This document shows positions 10,542 through 22,161 of a DNA stretch of 64,000 bases, piece after piece. The DNA comes from an uncultured Paracoccaceae bacterium (GTDB lineage Bacteria; Pseudomonadota; Alphaproteobacteria; Rhodobacterales; Rhodobacteraceae). Numbering within the stretch: position 1 is the stretch's first letter; every line of letters begins with the position of its first letter. The stretch covers positions 124,001 through 188,000 of the forward strand of contig CANLDA010000002.1 of NCBI GenBank assembly GCA_947489325.1, in the 5' to 3' direction. The translations under genes and the position numbers were made by a program. The notes below the pieces were generated by a model. It worked only from the letters and a program-made list of their open reading frames with translations. It was not told the origin of the DNA and ran no database searches.

Positions 10542-11650
10542 TGCTCCGTCGTCTTTATCACGAACAACCCGAAAGCTTTGCTTTCACACCTGACAACCAG
10601 AAATGGGCCGAAGGGCAGATCACGAAATATCCGGCTGGCCGTCAGGCATCCGCTGTTATTCCGCTTCTGTGGCGTGCGCAGGAACAAGAGGGCTGGGTGT
10701 CAAAACCCGCCATCGAAGCAATCGCAGACATGTTGGATATGTCCTATATCCGTGTGCTCGAAGTGACGTCGTTTTACTTTATGTTCCAGATGCAACCGGT
10801 TGGATCTGTTGCGCATATTCAGGTTTGTGGGACATTGTCGTGCATGATCTGTGGCGCCGAAGATCTGATTGCCGTGTGCAAAGATAAGATCGCGGCCAAC
10901 CCGCATGAATTGTCTGCCGATGGCAAATTCAGTTGGGAAGAGGTGGAATGCCTTGGGGCCTGCACCAATGCGCCCATGGTTCAGATCGGCAAAGATTACT
11001 ATGAGGATTTGACCGTCGAAGGGTTTGCACAAATCATCGACGATTTGGCCGCAGGCAAAGTGCCGACACCGGGTCCTCAGAACGGGCGTTACGCGTCTGA
11101 ACCTTTGTCCGGGCTGACCAGCCTGACCGAATATGACAGTGGCAAAACGCAATATAACGCGTCTGCCCAGCTGGCGACCGACATTGGCGAAACCATCAAA
11201 CGCATTGATGGCACCGAGGTTCCTTTGCGTACCCCTTGGGTTGGTAAAGACGGCACAGTTGCGAGCATGGATGCCGCAGGCGCGCCACCAAAACCGGCCC
11301 CAACGCCCAAACCCGCTGCGAAACAAGCAGAAGAAGCAAAAAAGGCGGCTCCTAAAAAAGCTGCGCCTAAGAAACCTGCAAAGGCAGAAGAGGCACCTGC
11401 GGTTGAAGAAACACAACCTGAAACACTGAGTGCTGCGCGTGATGGGGGGGCAGATGATCTTAAAAAGCTCAAGGGCGTTGGTCCCAAGCTTGAAGGATTG
11501 CTGAACGAACTTGGGTTTTACCATTTCGATCAGATCGCAGCGTGGACCGAGGCAGAGGTGGCTTGGGTTGACAGCCGCCTGAGCTTCAAAGGGCGGATTG
11601 AGCGGGATGGTTGGATCGCACAAGCCAAGGAGCTGGCCGAAGGTCAGTAA
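10541..11650 (+). CDS. nuoE: NADH-quinone oxidoreductase subunit E with long C-terminal extension
   Basis: 369 residues, about twice the length of E. coli NuoE. Residues 1-175 form the thioredoxin-like subunit with [2Fe-2S] ligands Cys96, Cys101, Cys137 and Cys141. A linker rich in Ala, Lys and Pro (about 246-290) follows. It leads to a C-terminal domain (about 303-366) with [17 protein letters not shown], a helix-hairpin-helix-like motif. The core delivers part of the NADH-oxidation module with NuoF. The tail is not part of standard complex I; as I recall, Rhodobacter NuoE is similarly extended. The role of the tail is unknown. Confidence 0.93.
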   Translation: MLRRLYHEQPESFAFTPDNQKWAEGQITKYPAGRQASAVIPLLWRAQEQEGWVSKPAIEAIADMLDMSYIRVLEVTSFYFMFQMQPVGSVAHIQVCGTLSCMICGAEDLIAVCKDKIAANPHELSADGKFSWEEVECLGACTNAPMVQIGKDYYEDLTVEGFAQIIDDLAAGKVPTPGPQNGRYASEPLSGLTSLTEYDSGKTQYNASAQLATDIGETIKRIDGTEVPLRTPWVGKDGTVASMDAAGAPPKPAPTPKPAAKQAEEAKKAAPKKAAPKKPAKAEEAPAVEETQPETLSAARDGGADDLKKLKGVGPKLEGLLNELGFYHFDQIAAWTEAEVAWVDSRLSFKGRIERDGWIAQAKELAEGQ

Positions 11651-11657
11651 GGAATGA

Positions 11658-11885
11658 ATGACGGATGATTTGACAGAACAGCAACTGGCACGCAAAGGGC
11701 GCATGGTCGCCCTTGTGATTGCTGGATCAATGCTGGGCTGGATGGTCGTTCAATGGGTTGGAAATCAAGCAGGCCTGCCGGGACGGTATGCCTTGTTGTT
11801 TGATTTCGCGGCTCTTGGGGCGCTGATTTGGGCGCTTGTGAATATCTATCAGATCTGGCGTGCGCGTCAGAAAGCGGAAGGTTAA
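11658..11885 (+). CDS. DUF5337-type small membrane protein in nuo operon
   Basis: 75 residues with two predicted membrane helices (about 17-35 and 45-64), a charged N-terminus ([10 protein letters not shown]) and a basic C-terminal tail. It resembles the DUF5337 family I associate with Rhodobacteraceae nuo loci. AAGGA lies 4 bases before the start; nuoF begins 4 bases after the stop. A role as an accessory or assembly factor for complex I is inferred only from position. Confidence 0.75.
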   Translation: MTDDLTEQQLARKGRMVALVIAGSMLGWMVVQWVGNQAGLPGRYALLFDFAALGALIWALVNIYQIWRARQKAEG

Positions 11886-11889
11886 CGGG

Positions 11890-13188
11890 ATGCTTCAGGA
11901 TCAGGACCGTATCTTTACAAATCTCTATGGGATGCACGAACGCACGCTGAAAGGCGCGCAGGCACGTGGCCATTGGGATGGCACGGCAAAGATCATCCAG
12001 AACGGGCGCGACTGGATCATTGACAACATGAAGGCCTCTGGTCTGCGTGGTCGTGGCGGGGCGGGCTTTCCGACCGGTCTGAAATGGTCTTTCATGCCCA
12101 AAGAAAGCGATGGTCGTCCGGCCTATTTAGTGATCAACGCCGATGAATCCGAACCGGGCACCTGTAAAGACCGCGAAATCATGCGCCATGACCCGCACAC
12201 CTTGATCGAGGGCGCGCTGATTGCGTCTTTTGCGATGCAGGCGCATGCGGCTTATATCTATATCCGCGGTGAATACATTCGCGAAAAAGAAGCCCTGCAA
12301 AACGCCATTGACGAAGCCTATGACGCGGGCCTGTTGGGGCGCAATGCGGCTGGATCAGGCTGGGATTTTGATGTGTTTCTGCACCATGGGGCAGGGGCCT
12401 ATATCTGCGGTGAAGAAACCGCATTGATCGAAAGCCTTGAAGGTAAAAAAGGCATGCCACGCATGAAGCCGCCATTCCCTGCGGGTGCGGGTCTGTATGG
12501 CTGCCCAACCACTGTGAACAACGTGGAATCCATTGCAGTTGTGCCCACAATCCTACGTCGTGGCCCTGAATGGTTTGCTGGATTTGGTCGCCCCAATAAT
12601 GCGGGCACCAAATTGTTTGGTATCTCTGGACACGTGAACAACCCCTGTGTTGTCGAAGAAGAAATGTCCATCAGCTTTGAAGAGCTGATCGAAAAACACT
12701 GCGGCGGCATTCGCGGTGGCTGGGACAATCTGCTGGCGGTTATTCCGGGTGGTTCTTCTGTTCCCTGCGTGCGCGGCGAGAACATGAAAGATGCGATCAT
12801 GGATTTCGATTACCTGCGCAATGATCTGGGATCGGGTCTTGGCACTGCGGCGGTGATCGTGATGGATAAATCCACCGACATCGTCAAAGCGATCTGGCGC
12901 CTGTCTAAGTTTTATAAACACGAAAGCTGTGGCCAATGTACGCCATGCCGTGAAGGCACTGGCTGGATGATGCGCGTGATGGATCGACTGGTACGCGGTG
13001 AGGCCGATCCGGAAGAGATCGACATGTTGTGGGATGTAACCAAACAGGTCGAAGGCCACACCATCTGTGCCCTTGGTGACGCTGCGGCTTGGCCGATTCA
13101 GGGGCTGATCCGCAACTTCCGCGAAGAAATCGAAGATCGCATCAAAGCGCAGAAAACGGGCCGTATGGGCGCGATGGCGGCGGAGTGA
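11890..13188 (+). CDS. nuoF: NADH-quinone oxidoreductase subunit F
   Basis: 432 residues, the NADH- and FMN-binding subunit where electrons enter complex I. Seen: the glycine-rich [10 protein letters not shown] (about residue 55, nucleotide/FMN site), the [14 protein letters not shown] segment, the [19 protein letters not shown] motif, and the [4Fe-4S] cluster N3 motif [13 protein letters not shown] with a fourth Cys further on. The start at 11890 (MLQDQDRIF) is 4 bases after the DUF5337 stop. An upstream in-frame start at 11860 would overlap that gene and is less likely. Confidence 0.95.
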   Translation: MLQDQDRIFTNLYGMHERTLKGAQARGHWDGTAKIIQNGRDWIIDNMKASGLRGRGGAGFPTGLKWSFMPKESDGRPAYLVINADESEPGTCKDREIMRHDPHTLIEGALIASFAMQAHAAYIYIRGEYIREKEALQNAIDEAYDAGLLGRNAAGSGWDFDVFLHHGAGAYICGEETALIESLEGKKGMPRMKPPFPAGAGLYGCPTTVNNVESIAVVPTILRRGPEWFAGFGRPNNAGTKLFGISGHVNNPCVVEEEMSISFEELIEKHCGGIRGGWDNLLAVIPGGSSVPCVRGENMKDAIMDFDYLRNDLGSGLGTAAVIVMDKSTDIVKAIWRLSKFYKHESCGQCTPCREGTGWMMRVMDRLVRGEADPEEIDMLWDVTKQVEGHTICALGDAAAWPIQGLIRNFREEIEDRIKAQKTGRMGAMAAE

Positions 13189-13194
13189 TCTGAG

Positions 13195-13536
13195 ATGAAG
13201 CGTTTGGTAATCCTTTCCATAAGTGCAGTGCTGGCCCTTGGGGCCTGTGACAAGCTGACAAAAAAGGACGATCGTGTGTCCTTTGACGGCTATTTCTTCC
13301 GTGCCAAAACCAAGCATATGGATCGCAAGGACTTGCCGCATTTCTCGGTATCCGTACAAGGTGTGTCCCAATCTCTTGAGGGCGCGCTGGAGGCCGGGCG
13401 TTATCAAGGCACGACTTATTGTATCAACACCTTTGGCACATCGGATATTGACTGGGTGGTTGGCCCTGACACGGATCCGGCGGCATTGATCGTCACAAAT
13501 GACACATTGAACTTTGAGGGGCGCTGCAAGCTGTGA
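13195..13536 (+). CDS. Small predicted lipoprotein in nuo operon
   Basis: 113 residues. The N-terminus is a lipoprotein signal (MKRLVILSISAVLALGAC, lipobox LGAC, Cys18), so the mature protein would be anchored on the periplasmic side. The rest is polar, with two further cysteines (in TTYCINTF and the C-terminal GRCKL) that could pair. No known domain is recognised. It starts 6 bases after nuoF. Genes of this type occur in Rhodobacteraceae nuo operons, but I know of no demonstrated function. Confidence 0.7.
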   Translation: MKRLVILSISAVLALGACDKLTKKDDRVSFDGYFFRAKTKHMDRKDLPHFSVSVQGVSQSLEGALEAGRYQGTTYCINTFGTSDIDWVVGPDTDPAALIVTNDTLNFEGRCKL

Positions 13537-13684
13537 TGACCCCTGCGTCATATCACGCAACGCTTGGTGCGTTTGATCGGCAAGGCTTTGCCGGTTTTGC
13601 GCAAATGCGTGGCTGTTATTGGATAACAGCCGGCCTTTTCCCACGTCATGGCAATGGAACGCCATGTGTGAGAGGAGAAAACCA

Positions 13685-14089
13685 ATGCGTGTAATGATGA
13701 CAACCCTTGCTGTAACGACATCCCTTTGTGCCAGTGTGGCATTGGCCAAACAGCCGCTAAGCGAAGTCAAAATCGTTAATGACGGTTTGCTGGCTGTTGG
13801 GATTGCAGACGAAATTCGTAAGAACTGCCCGTCGATTTCGGCGCGGATGGTTAAGGCGTTTTTTTACATCAACGAACTGGAAGATCACGCCAAAGAGTTA
13901 GGCTATTCTGAAGAAGAGATCGACGATTATGTGTCGGACAAATCCGAGAAAGCCAAAATGCGCGCGCGTGGCGAGGCGTATCTGAAAGAACAAGGGGTCG
14001 TGGAAAGCAACCCTGACACATATTGCGCGCTTGGGCGTGCGGAAATCAAGAAATCAAGCCGGATCGGCGCGCTGTTAAGGGCGAAATAG
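13685..14089 (+). CDS. DUF5333-type exported protein in nuo operon
   Basis: 134 residues. Signal peptide about 1-21 (cleavage likely after VALA), then a helical acidic/basic domain with KNCPSISARMVKAF and a second Cys in DTYCALGRAEI. The pattern resembles the DUF5333 family of Rhodobacteraceae. The start at 13685 is set by GAGGAG about 8 bases upstream; a longer reading from 13619 would spoil the signal peptide. A 148-base gap precedes it, and nuoG follows 3 bases after its stop. Function unknown; a periplasmic complex I-linked role is an inference. Confidence 0.72.
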   Translation: MRVMMTTLAVTTSLCASVALAKQPLSEVKIVNDGLLAVGIADEIRKNCPSISARMVKAFFYINELEDHAKELGYSEEEIDDYVSDKSEKAKMRARGEAYLKEQGVVESNPDTYCALGRAEIKKSSRIGALLRAK

Positions 14090-14092
14090 AAC

Positions 14093-16111
14093 ATGTCTGA
14101 CCTACGCAAGATCAATATCGACGGAAACGAAGTAGAAGTGGACGGGGCGATGACCTTGATCCAGGCCTGTGAGCAGGCTGGAGTCGAAGTACCGCGCTTT
14201 TGTTATCACGAACGGCTGTCGATTGCCGGAAACTGCCGGATGTGTCTGGTAGAGGTCGTGGGTGGCCCACCAAAGCCAGCCGCCTCTTGCGCGATGCAGG
14301 TGCGTGATTTGCGCCCCGGTCCAGAAGGTCAACCACCTGTTGTGAAAACCAACTCGCCCATGGTCAAAAAGGCCCGTGAAGGCGTGATGGAATTCATGCT
14401 GATCAACCACCCGCTGGATTGCCCGATTTGCGATCAAGGTGGCGAATGCGATCTACAGGATCAAGCGATGGCCTATGGCCTCAGCGGGTCACGTTTCAAA
14501 GAAGCAAAACGCGCAGTAGATAATCTGGACCTTGGGCCACTGGTCGCCACCACCATGACGCGGTGTATTTCCTGTACGCGGTGCGTACGTTTCACCACGG
14601 AAATCGCTGGCATTACCCAGATGGGCCAAACCGGTCGCGGCGAAGATGCCGAGATCACCAGCTATCTGAACCAGACTCTGGACAGCAATATGCAGGGCAA
14701 CATCATTGATCTGTGCCCAGTTGGCGCGCTAACCAGCAAACCCTATGCCTTTACGGCACGCCCGTGGGAACTGAGTAAGACAGAGACCATCGATGTGATG
14801 GATGCGCTGGGATCCAACATCCGCGTGGACACTAAGGGTCGCGAAGTGATGCGCATCCTGCCACGCAACCATGATGGTGTGAACGAAGAGTGGATTTCCG
14901 ACAAAACCCGTTTTGTCTGGGATGGCCTGCGTCGTCAGCGCCTTGATCGCCCTTATGTGCGTGAAAACGGCAAGTTGCGTCCAGCAAGCTGGGGAGAGGC
15001 CCTGAGCACTGTTGCGGCTGCGATGAAAGGTAAGAAAGTTGCTGGCCTGATCGGTGATCTTGTGTCGACCGAAGCTGCCTTTGCATTGAAATCCTTGATT
15101 TCGGGCCTTGAAGGCACTGTGGAATGCCGCACCGACAACGCGCGTTTGCCGATTGGCAACCGGTCTGGTTATGTCGGCAATGCATCCATCGAAGATGTTG
15201 ATGGTGCTGACTATATCCTGCTTGTGGGCACCAATCCACGCGACGAAGCGCCTGTTTTGAACGCGCGTATTCGCAAGGCATGGGCCAAGGGCGCAAAGAT
15301 TGCCAATATCGGTCCCGTTGCTGATCTGACTTATGATGTTCACCAGATGGGGGCAGGGCGCGATGCGTTGGCGTCCTTGGAAAATCATGAATTTTCTGAG
15401 ATCAAAGAAAAGAACTCTGTCATCATTGTTGGCCAAGGCGCGTTGCGCGAAGCAGATGGCCTTGCCGTTTTGGCGCATGCAATGGCCGCGGCAGAGCGCA
15501 CCAAAGGTAAACTGATGGTTCTGCACACCGCAGCGTCGCGCGTAGGCGCCATGGATGTGGGGGCTGTGACCGAAGGCGGTCTTGTGGCGGCGATTGACGG
15601 TGCCGAAGTGATTTACAACCTTGGGGCCGATGAGGTCGAAATCGACGCGGACCCGTTTGTTGTCTATCAAGGCAGCCATGGGGATCGCGGCGCACATCGT
15701 GCGGATGTAATCTTGCCGGGGGCTGCCTATACCGAAGAAAACGGTTTGTTCGTAAACACCGAAGGGCGCCCTCAATTGGCGATGCGGGCAAATTTTGCAC
15801 CCGGTGAAGCCAAGGAAAACTGGGCCATCCTGCGCGCGCTGAGCGCTGAACTGGACGCCACATTGCCCTATGACAGCCTTGCAGGTTTGCGTCAGGCAAT
15901 GATTGCCGAGGTGCCGCATCTGGCGCAGGTTGATCAGGTTGTGGAAAACGAATGGCAAGCGTTGGAAATGGACAAACTGGGTGCGGCGGATTTCCGTCAC
16001 GCGGTCAGCGACTTCTATCTGACAAACCCAATCGCACGGTCTAGCGTTCTGATGGCGGAACTTTCTGCTGGTGTGAAAACACGGGCCGATAAACCAATGG
16101 CGGCAGAATAA
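14093..16111 (+). CDS. nuoG: NADH-quinone oxidoreductase subunit G
   Basis: 672 residues, the 75-kDa subunit. An N-terminal ferredoxin-like domain holds a [2Fe-2S] cluster ([19 protein letters not shown], about 38-56). A Cys/His segment with [15 protein letters not shown] follows, then [14 protein letters not shown] for a [4Fe-4S] cluster. The C-terminal two-thirds is a molybdopterin-oxidoreductase-like fold without metal function in complex I. Length and motifs are standard for alphaproteobacteria. It is the largest peripheral-arm subunit and relays electrons between NuoF/E and NuoI. Confidence 0.95.
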   Translation: MSDLRKINIDGNEVEVDGAMTLIQACEQAGVEVPRFCYHERLSIAGNCRMCLVEVVGGPPKPAASCAMQVRDLRPGPEGQPPVVKTNSPMVKKAREGVMEFMLINHPLDCPICDQGGECDLQDQAMAYGLSGSRFKEAKRAVDNLDLGPLVATTMTRCISCTRCVRFTTEIAGITQMGQTGRGEDAEITSYLNQTLDSNMQGNIIDLCPVGALTSKPYAFTARPWELSKTETIDVMDALGSNIRVDTKGREVMRILPRNHDGVNEEWISDKTRFVWDGLRRQRLDRPYVRENGKLRPASWGEALSTVAAAMKGKKVAGLIGDLVSTEAAFALKSLISGLEGTVECRTDNARLPIGNRSGYVGNASIEDVDGADYILLVGTNPRDEAPVLNARIRKAWAKGAKIANIGPVADLTYDVHQMGAGRDALASLENHEFSEIKEKNSVIIVGQGALREADGLAVLAHAMAAAERTKGKLMVLHTAASRVGAMDVGAVTEGGLVAAIDGAEVIYNLGADEVEIDADPFVVYQGSHGDRGAHRADVILPGAAYTEENGLFVNTEGRPQLAMRANFAPGEAKENWAILRALSAELDATLPYDSLAGLRQAMIAEVPHLAQVDQVVENEWQALEMDKLGAADFRHAVSDFYLTNPIARSSVLMAELSAGVKTRADKPMAAE

Positions 16112-16116
16112 CGAAT

Positions 16117-16527
16117 ATGATCCGCATGACATTCATATCCTTGATGGGGTCGGCATTGATTGCCGGGCTTGCTGGCTGCGAAACGCAGTCTGGGGATGTG
16201 TCGCGTGCGGTCGAGTTTGAGCCGAATTATCAAGGTGTGGACACACGCCTGTTAGACGGTGATTTGGTGAATTTTCACGTCTCTATGACTGGGGCGCGGG
16301 ATCGTGACGACGTTCATAACTATGCGGAATGTGCCGCTGCGCAATACACGCTGATCCGAGGATACGGATTTGCGCGTCATGTGCGCACAACAACTGAAAT
16401 TGACGGTGGCGTCTGGCGAGGAGATGCAGTTTATACCATCTCGCCGGCACTGCCTCGTGGTGCCAAAACGATTGATGCAGAAGTCATCGTTGCGAACTGC
16501 GAAGAAAATAGAATACCCACGGTGTGA
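16117..16527 (+). CDS. Small predicted lipoprotein in nuo operon
   Basis: 136 residues. N-terminal lipoprotein signal with lipobox LAGC (Cys21), then a soluble domain containing a Cys in NYAECAAAQY and another in VIVANCEEN near the C-terminus. The segment AAAQYTLIRGYGFARHVRT resembles generic secreted proteins of this family group; no catalytic motif is seen. It lies between nuoG (6 bases) and nuoH (7 bases), so it is co-transcribed. Function unknown. Confidence 0.7.
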   Translation: MIRMTFISLMGSALIAGLAGCETQSGDVSRAVEFEPNYQGVDTRLLDGDLVNFHVSMTGARDRDDVHNYAECAAAQYTLIRGYGFARHVRTTTEIDGGVWRGDAVYTISPALPRGAKTIDAEVIVANCEENRIPTV

Positions 16528-16533
16528 GGACTT

Positions 16534-17571
16534 ATGGCTGAATTTCTAACCACCCCTCTTGGAATAGGCGTCTTGATCGTCGCACAAGTGCTCGCGGTCG
16601 TGGCCTTTGTGATGATCTCACTTTTGTTCCTTGTCTATGGCGACCGGAAAATCTGGGCGGCTGTTCAAATGCGACGTGGCCCCAATGTGGTCGGCACATG
16701 GGGCGTGCTGCAATCTGTGGCGGACGCGCTGAAATATGTGGTCAAAGAGGTCGTGATCCCGGCAGGGGCGGATAAAACGGTCTTTATGCTCGCGCCACTT
16801 ACATCCTTTGTATTGGCAATGGTGGCCTGGGCGGTGATCCCGTTCAACGATGGCTGGGTGTTGTCAGACATCAACGTCGCAATCCTGTTTGTGTTCGCTG
16901 TGTCCTCGCTTGAGGTATATGGCGTGATCATGGGGGGCTGGGCGTCCAACTCTAAATATCCGTTCCTTGGCTCGCTGCGCTCTGCCGCTCAGATGATTTC
17001 CTATGAGGTCAGCATTGGCCTGATCATCATCGGCATCATCCTGTCCACGGGCTCTATGAACTTTGGTGACATCGTGCGCGCCCAAGACGGCGATTATGGC
17101 TTCTTTAGCTGGTATTGGTTGCCACACTTCCCAATGGTGTTCTTGTTCTTTATCTCGGCATTGGCTGAAACCAACCGCCCACCGTTTGATTTGCCAGAGG
17201 CTGAATCAGAACTGGTTGCGGGGTATCAGGTGGAATATTCTGCGACACCGTTCCTGTTGTTCATGGCTGGTGAATATATCGCGATCTTCCTGATGTGTGC
17301 GCTGACAACACTGCTCTTCTTTGGTGGTTGGTTATCCCCAATTCCGGGCCTGCCTGATGGCGTGCTGTGGATGGTTGGCAAAATGGCGTTCTTCTTCTTC
17401 ATCTTCGCGATGGTGAAGGCGATCACCCCCCGCTATCGCTATGACCAACTGATGCGCATTGGCTGGAAGGTCTTCCTGCCTCTGTCACTGGGTTGGGTCG
17501 TGATCGTGGCGTTCCTTGCAAAATTCGAAGCCTTCGGCGGTGCATATGCTCGCTGGGCAATTGGAGGCTGA
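16534..17571 (+). CDS. nuoH: NADH-quinone oxidoreductase subunit H
   Basis: 345 residues, eight membrane helices. It links the quinone chamber to the proton-pumping arm. Conserved loops are present: [20 protein letters not shown] near residue 35 and [20 protein letters not shown] near residue 215, both lining the quinone entry and E-channel. ATG 16534 follows the upstream lipoprotein gene by 6 bases. nuoI follows after 3 bases. Confidence 0.95.
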   Translation: MAEFLTTPLGIGVLIVAQVLAVVAFVMISLLFLVYGDRKIWAAVQMRRGPNVVGTWGVLQSVADALKYVVKEVVIPAGADKTVFMLAPLTSFVLAMVAWAVIPFNDGWVLSDINVAILFVFAVSSLEVYGVIMGGWASNSKYPFLGSLRSAAQMISYEVSIGLIIIGIILSTGSMNFGDIVRAQDGDYGFFSWYWLPHFPMVFLFFISALAETNRPPFDLPEAESELVAGYQVEYSATPFLLFMAGEYIAIFLMCALTTLLFFGGWLSPIPGLPDGVLWMVGKMAFFFFIFAMVKAITPRYRYDQLMRIGWKVFLPLSLGWVVIVAFLAKFEAFGGAYARWAIGG

Positions 17572-18469
<898 letters not shown>

Positions 18470-18473
<4 letters not shown>

Positions 18474-19078
18474 CCATTGCGGCGCTGGCCTTCTATCTGT
18501 TTGCGATCTGCGTGATCACAGGCGGGCTTTTCACCGTTATCAGCAAGAACCCGGTACATTCGGTTCTGTGGCTGATCCTGTCATTCCTAAGCGCGGCAGG
18601 GCTGTTTGTTCTGCTGGGGGCGGAATTTGTGGCCATGTTGCTGGTCATTGTTTACGTGGGCGCAGTCGCAGTATTGTTCCTGTTCGTAGTGATGATGCTG
18701 GATGTGGACTTTGCCGAGCTTAAGGCCGGTATGGCACAATATATGCCTGTGGCCTTGCTGATCGGGGTGATCCTGTTGATGCAATTGGGCATGGCCGTTG
18801 GCGCATGGCACGAAAGCGAGGCCGCCGAAGGTCTGCGCGCTGCTGTGAAACCTGAAGGCGTGGAAAACACCGCGGCGCTGGGTTTGCTGATTTACGATCA
18901 ATACTTCCTTCTGTTCCAACTATCGGGCTTGATCCTGCTGGTTGCGATGATTGGGGCAATTGTCCTGACCATCCGCCACCGCCGCGACATCAAGCGCCAG
19001 AACGTGCTTGAGCAAATGTGGCGCGATCCAGCGACTGCAATGGAACTGAAAGATATTAAACCGGGGCAGGGCCTGTGA
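18470..19078 (+). CDS. nuoJ: NADH-quinone oxidoreductase subunit J
   Basis: 202 residues, five predicted membrane helices, with the conserved third-helix segment [21 protein letters not shown] near residue 60 that carries the pi-bulge involved in coupling. Part of the membrane arm. The TGA stop overlaps a GTG start (GTGA) of an unrelated exported-protein gene, which separates it from nuoK. Confidence 0.94.
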
Positions 19079-19650
19079 GAAGAAGAATAGCTATATCGGT
19101 TATCTTACTAGGAGCGATACTCTTTTCGTTTAGTAGTGCATTTGCCTGTAGTCCAGCTCCGACATGGGCTGCTTTGAAACCAATGAAGGTGGATAAAACT
19201 TGTGGCTTTAAGAATGCTGGCCGTGGAAAATGGGGACATGGGTTTGGGACCGGTGCTGTTGATTTAGGTAATGGTTTGGTTTCTCAGGAAATCACATTTG
19301 GCCCTCATGGCTGCACTTCTATTTCTTTCCTTTCCGTTATGGATTGCAATGCCGGGAAAGGGATTGCTTTAAGTGGCGCAGAATTTCCGCAGAAACCTAC
19401 TAAAGGACTTCATATGGTTGCCGCTGGCGCCTATCGCGAAAAAGTTGAAAATATTCTCGTTCCCAAAGGATACCTTGACCTCTCGAAGGTGAGTAATCTG
19501 CAAAATTTAAAATCACTTGCTGCCAAAAACGAAATCGAAATGACAGAAGATATGAATGCTTTGTATCGCGAAAATCCGGAAATGAAACGCTACCGGTATT
19601 CTTGCGGGTGCAAACTTCACTACCCTGACTCACCAGGAGCAAAACTATGA
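19075..19650 (+). CDS. AT-rich exported protein of unknown function inserted between nuoJ and nuoK
   Basis: 191 residues from a GTG start. The signal peptide (about 1-24: [23 protein letters not shown]) is followed by a mature protein with six cysteines (25, 43, 80, 91, 177, 179). Cys25 directly after the probable cleavage site lacks a convincing lipobox. Base composition differs sharply from the neighbours: rows 19441-19500 and 19501-19560 hold 24 and 19 G+C of 60. It overlaps nuoJ by GTGA and nuoK by ATGA. No domain recognised. It looks acquired by transfer yet is fitted into the operon's translational coupling. The nuoJ-nuoK pair is normally adjacent. Confidence 0.75.
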   Translation: MRRRIAISVILLGAILFSFSSAFACSPAPTWAALKPMKVDKTCGFKNAGRGKWGHGFGTGAVDLGNGLVSQEITFGPHGCTSISFLSVMDCNAGKGIALSGAEFPQKPTKGLHMVAAGAYREKVENILVPKGYLDLSKVSNLQNLKSLAAKNEIEMTEDMNALYRENPEMKRYRYSCGCKLHYPDSPGAKL

Positions 19651-19952
19651 TCGGGCTTGAACATTATCTAACTGTGGCAGCCACGCTGTTCGTCATAGGC
19701 ATTTTTGGCCTCTTCCTGAACCGGAAGAATGTGATCATTCTGTTGATGTCGATTGAGCTGATGCTCTTGTCGGTGAACATCAACTTGGTGGCGTTCTCCA
19801 GTTTCCTGAATGACATGGTGGGGCAGGTCTTTACGCTGTTCGTTCTGACCGTTGCGGCGGCAGAGGCAGCGATTGGCCTTGCGATCCTTGTGTCATTCTT
19901 CCGTAACCGCGGCACTATTGCTGTCGAAGATGTCAACGTGATGAAAGGCTGA
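19647..19952 (+). CDS. nuoK: NADH-quinone oxidoreductase subunit K
   Basis: 101 residues, three membrane helices. It contains the conserved acidic residues of the proton path: Glu in [14 protein letters not shown] and Glu in [13 protein letters not shown]. Standard length. It starts with ATGA overlapping the upstream exported-protein gene and ends 4 bases before nuoL. Confidence 0.95.
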   Translation: MIGLEHYLTVAATLFVIGIFGLFLNRKNVIILLMSIELMLLSVNINLVAFSSFLNDMVGQVFTLFVLTVAAAEAAIGLAILVSFFRNRGTIAVEDVNVMKG

Positions 19953-19956
19953 ATTG

Positions 19957-22161
19957 ATGGAAACCACGATCCTCTTTGCGCCTCTTGTCGGGGCGATTAT
20001 CGCGGGCTTTGGCTGGCGCTTCATTGGCGACAAGGGCGCGCAATGGCTGACCACGGGTCTGCTGTTCCTTGCCTGTTTCCTAAGCTGGATGGTTTTTCTT
20101 GGCCATGACGGCGAGACACAGCACATTCAAATCCTACGTTGGATTGAGTCCGGTACATTGCAAACCAACTGGGCCATTCGTCTGGACCGCCTGACCGCCA
20201 TCATGCTGATCGTGATCACCACGGTGTCCGCGCTCGTGCATCTTTATTCCATGGGCTATATGGCGCATGACAGCCAATTTGCCGAGAACGAGAGCTATCG
20301 CCCGCGTTTCTTTGCTTATCTGTCGTTCTTTACCTTTGCCATGCTGATGCTGGTAACATCTGACAACCTTGTTCAGATGTTCTTTGGCTGGGAAGGTGTG
20401 GGCGTTGCGTCCTATCTGTTGATCGGTTTTTACTTCCGTAAGCCCACTGCAAATGCCGCCGCGATCAAGGCCTTTGTGGTCAACCGAATTGGTGACTTTG
20501 GTTTTGCCTTGGGGATATTTGGTCTATTCATGCTGACCGACAGCATTGATTTTGACGTGATCTTTGGCGCAGCACCCGGCTTGGCAGAAACCAACATTCG
20601 TTTCTTATGGAGCGATTGGAACGCGGCGAACTTGTTAGCCTTCCTGTTATTTGTTGGTGCCATGGGTAAATCTGCGCAGCTGTTCCTGCACACTTGGTTG
20701 CCTGACGCGATGGAAGGCCCGACACCTGTGTCTGCCCTGATCCACGCGGCGACCATGGTTACAGCCGGTGTGTTCCTTGTGTGCCGCATGTCGCCGCTGA
20801 TGGAATACGCACCTGAAACAACGGCCTTCATCACCTTCCTTGGTGCGACGACTGCGTTCTTTGCGGCGACCGTTGGCCTTGTACAGAACGACATCAAGCG
20901 CGTGATCGCATATTCTACCTGTTCGCAGTTGGGCTATATGTTCGTGGCGGCAGGTGTTGGTGTGTATTCGGTGGCGATGTTCCACCTGTTCACACACGCG
21001 TTCTTTAAGGCGATGCTGTTCTTGGGCGCGGGTTCGGTTATCCACGGGATGCACCACGAACAAGACATGCGTAATTACGGTGGTCTGCGTAAGAAACTGC
21101 CTGTGACCTTTGCGGCGATGATGATCGGTACGTTGGCCATCACTGGCGTTGGTATTCCGCTGACAACAATCGGCTTTGCTGGTTTCCTGTCCAAAGACGC
21201 CGTGATTGAAAGCGCATGGGCAGGCACCGCGGGGGGCTATGCCTTCTGGATGTTGGTTGTAGCGGCGCTGTTTACCTCGTTCTACTCATGGCGCCTAATT
21301 TTCATGACCTTCTATGGCAAACCGCGCGGCGATCAGCATACGCATGATCACGCACATGAAAGCCCGATGGTCATGTTGGTGCCGCTGGGTGTACTGGCTC
21401 TTGGCGCGATCTTCTCTGGTATGATCTGGTACAGCAGCTTCTTTGGCGATCACAATCAGGTCAACAAATTCTTTGGTATTCCCGCCCATCATGCAGAAGC
21501 AGATGCAGGACATGGTACTGAAGGTGGCCACGGTGAGGACGCTGGACATGGCGAAGACGACGGCCATGCGGTTGCTGACACAGCACATGCCGATGATCAT
21601 GGTGATGAACACGCAGCAGAAATTGTAGCACATGGCGAAGAAGGTCATGATCATGAAACCATGCATGGTGATGCAGAACATGTTGCAGTATCTATTCACG
21701 GTGAAGCCCCCAAAGGCGCGATCTTTATGGCGGCGGATAACCATGTCATGGATGATGCGCACCATGCCCCCAAGTGGGTCAAGGTCAGCCCATTCGTCGT
21801 GATGGTCATCGGCTTTATCACAGCGATGTGGTTCTATATCTGGAATCCATCCTTGCCTGCCAAACTCGCCGAAAGTCAGCGTCCACTGTATTTGTTCCTG
21901 TTGAACAAATGGTACTTTGACGAAATCTATGACTTCTTGTTTGTACGCCCGGCAAGTGCGCTTGGTCGCTTCTTGTGGAAACGCGGGGACGGCAAGGTCA
22001 TTGATGGCTTCCTGAATGGTGTTGCCATGGGGATCATCCCCTTCTTCACCCGCCTCGCTGGCCGCGCGCAATCCGGTTACATCTTTACTTATGCCTTTGC
22101 CATGGTGATCGGAATCGTCGTTCTGATCACATGGATGACGCTCAGCGGAGGAGCGCACTAA
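19957..22161 (+). CDS. nuoL: NADH-quinone oxidoreductase subunit L with histidine-rich insert
   Basis: 734 residues, longer than E. coli NuoL (613). An antiporter-like membrane subunit at the distal end of the arm. The proton-pump core is present, including the [15 protein letters not shown] motif and [27 protein letters not shown]. Residues about 511-582 form a hydrophilic insert with 15 His and many Asp/Glu, between membrane segments near the C-terminal lateral helix. The ATG at 19957 follows an in-frame TTG. The stop overlaps nuoM by one base. Confidence 0.94.
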   Translation: METTILFAPLVGAIIAGFGWRFIGDKGAQWLTTGLLFLACFLSWMVFLGHDGETQHIQILRWIESGTLQTNWAIRLDRLTAIMLIVITTVSALVHLYSMGYMAHDSQFAENESYRPRFFAYLSFFTFAMLMLVTSDNLVQMFFGWEGVGVASYLLIGFYFRKPTANAAAIKAFVVNRIGDFGFALGIFGLFMLTDSIDFDVIFGAAPGLAETNIRFLWSDWNAANLLAFLLFVGAMGKSAQLFLHTWLPDAMEGPTPVSALIHAATMVTAGVFLVCRMSPLMEYAPETTAFITFLGATTAFFAATVGLVQNDIKRVIAYSTCSQLGYMFVAAGVGVYSVAMFHLFTHAFFKAMLFLGAGSVIHGMHHEQDMRNYGGLRKKLPVTFAAMMIGTLAITGVGIPLTTIGFAGFLSKDAVIESAWAGTAGGYAFWMLVVAALFTSFYSWRLIFMTFYGKPRGDQHTHDHAHESPMVMLVPLGVLALGAIFSGMIWYSSFFGDHNQVNKFFGIPAHHAEADAGHGTEGGHGEDAGHGEDDGHAVADTAHADDHGDEHAAEIVAHGEEGHDHETMHGDAEHVAVSIHGEAPKGAIFMAADNHVMDDAHHAPKWVKVSPFVVMVIGFITAMWFYIWNPSLPAKLAESQRPLYLFLLNKWYFDEIYDFLFVRPASALGRFLWKRGDGKVIDGFLNGVAMGIIPFFTRLAGRAQSGYIFTYAFAMVIGIVVLITWMTLSGGAH

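Noticed and set aside
12553-13770. 405-codon minus-strand frame opposite nuoF and the lipoprotein gene
   Set aside because: Same reason; the His- and Arg-rich composition is typical of antisense translation.
14729-16132. Long open frame (467 codons) on the minus strand opposite nuoG
   Set aside because: It is antisense to a clearly real gene, shows no domain, and such frames arise from the codon bias of G+C-rich genes.
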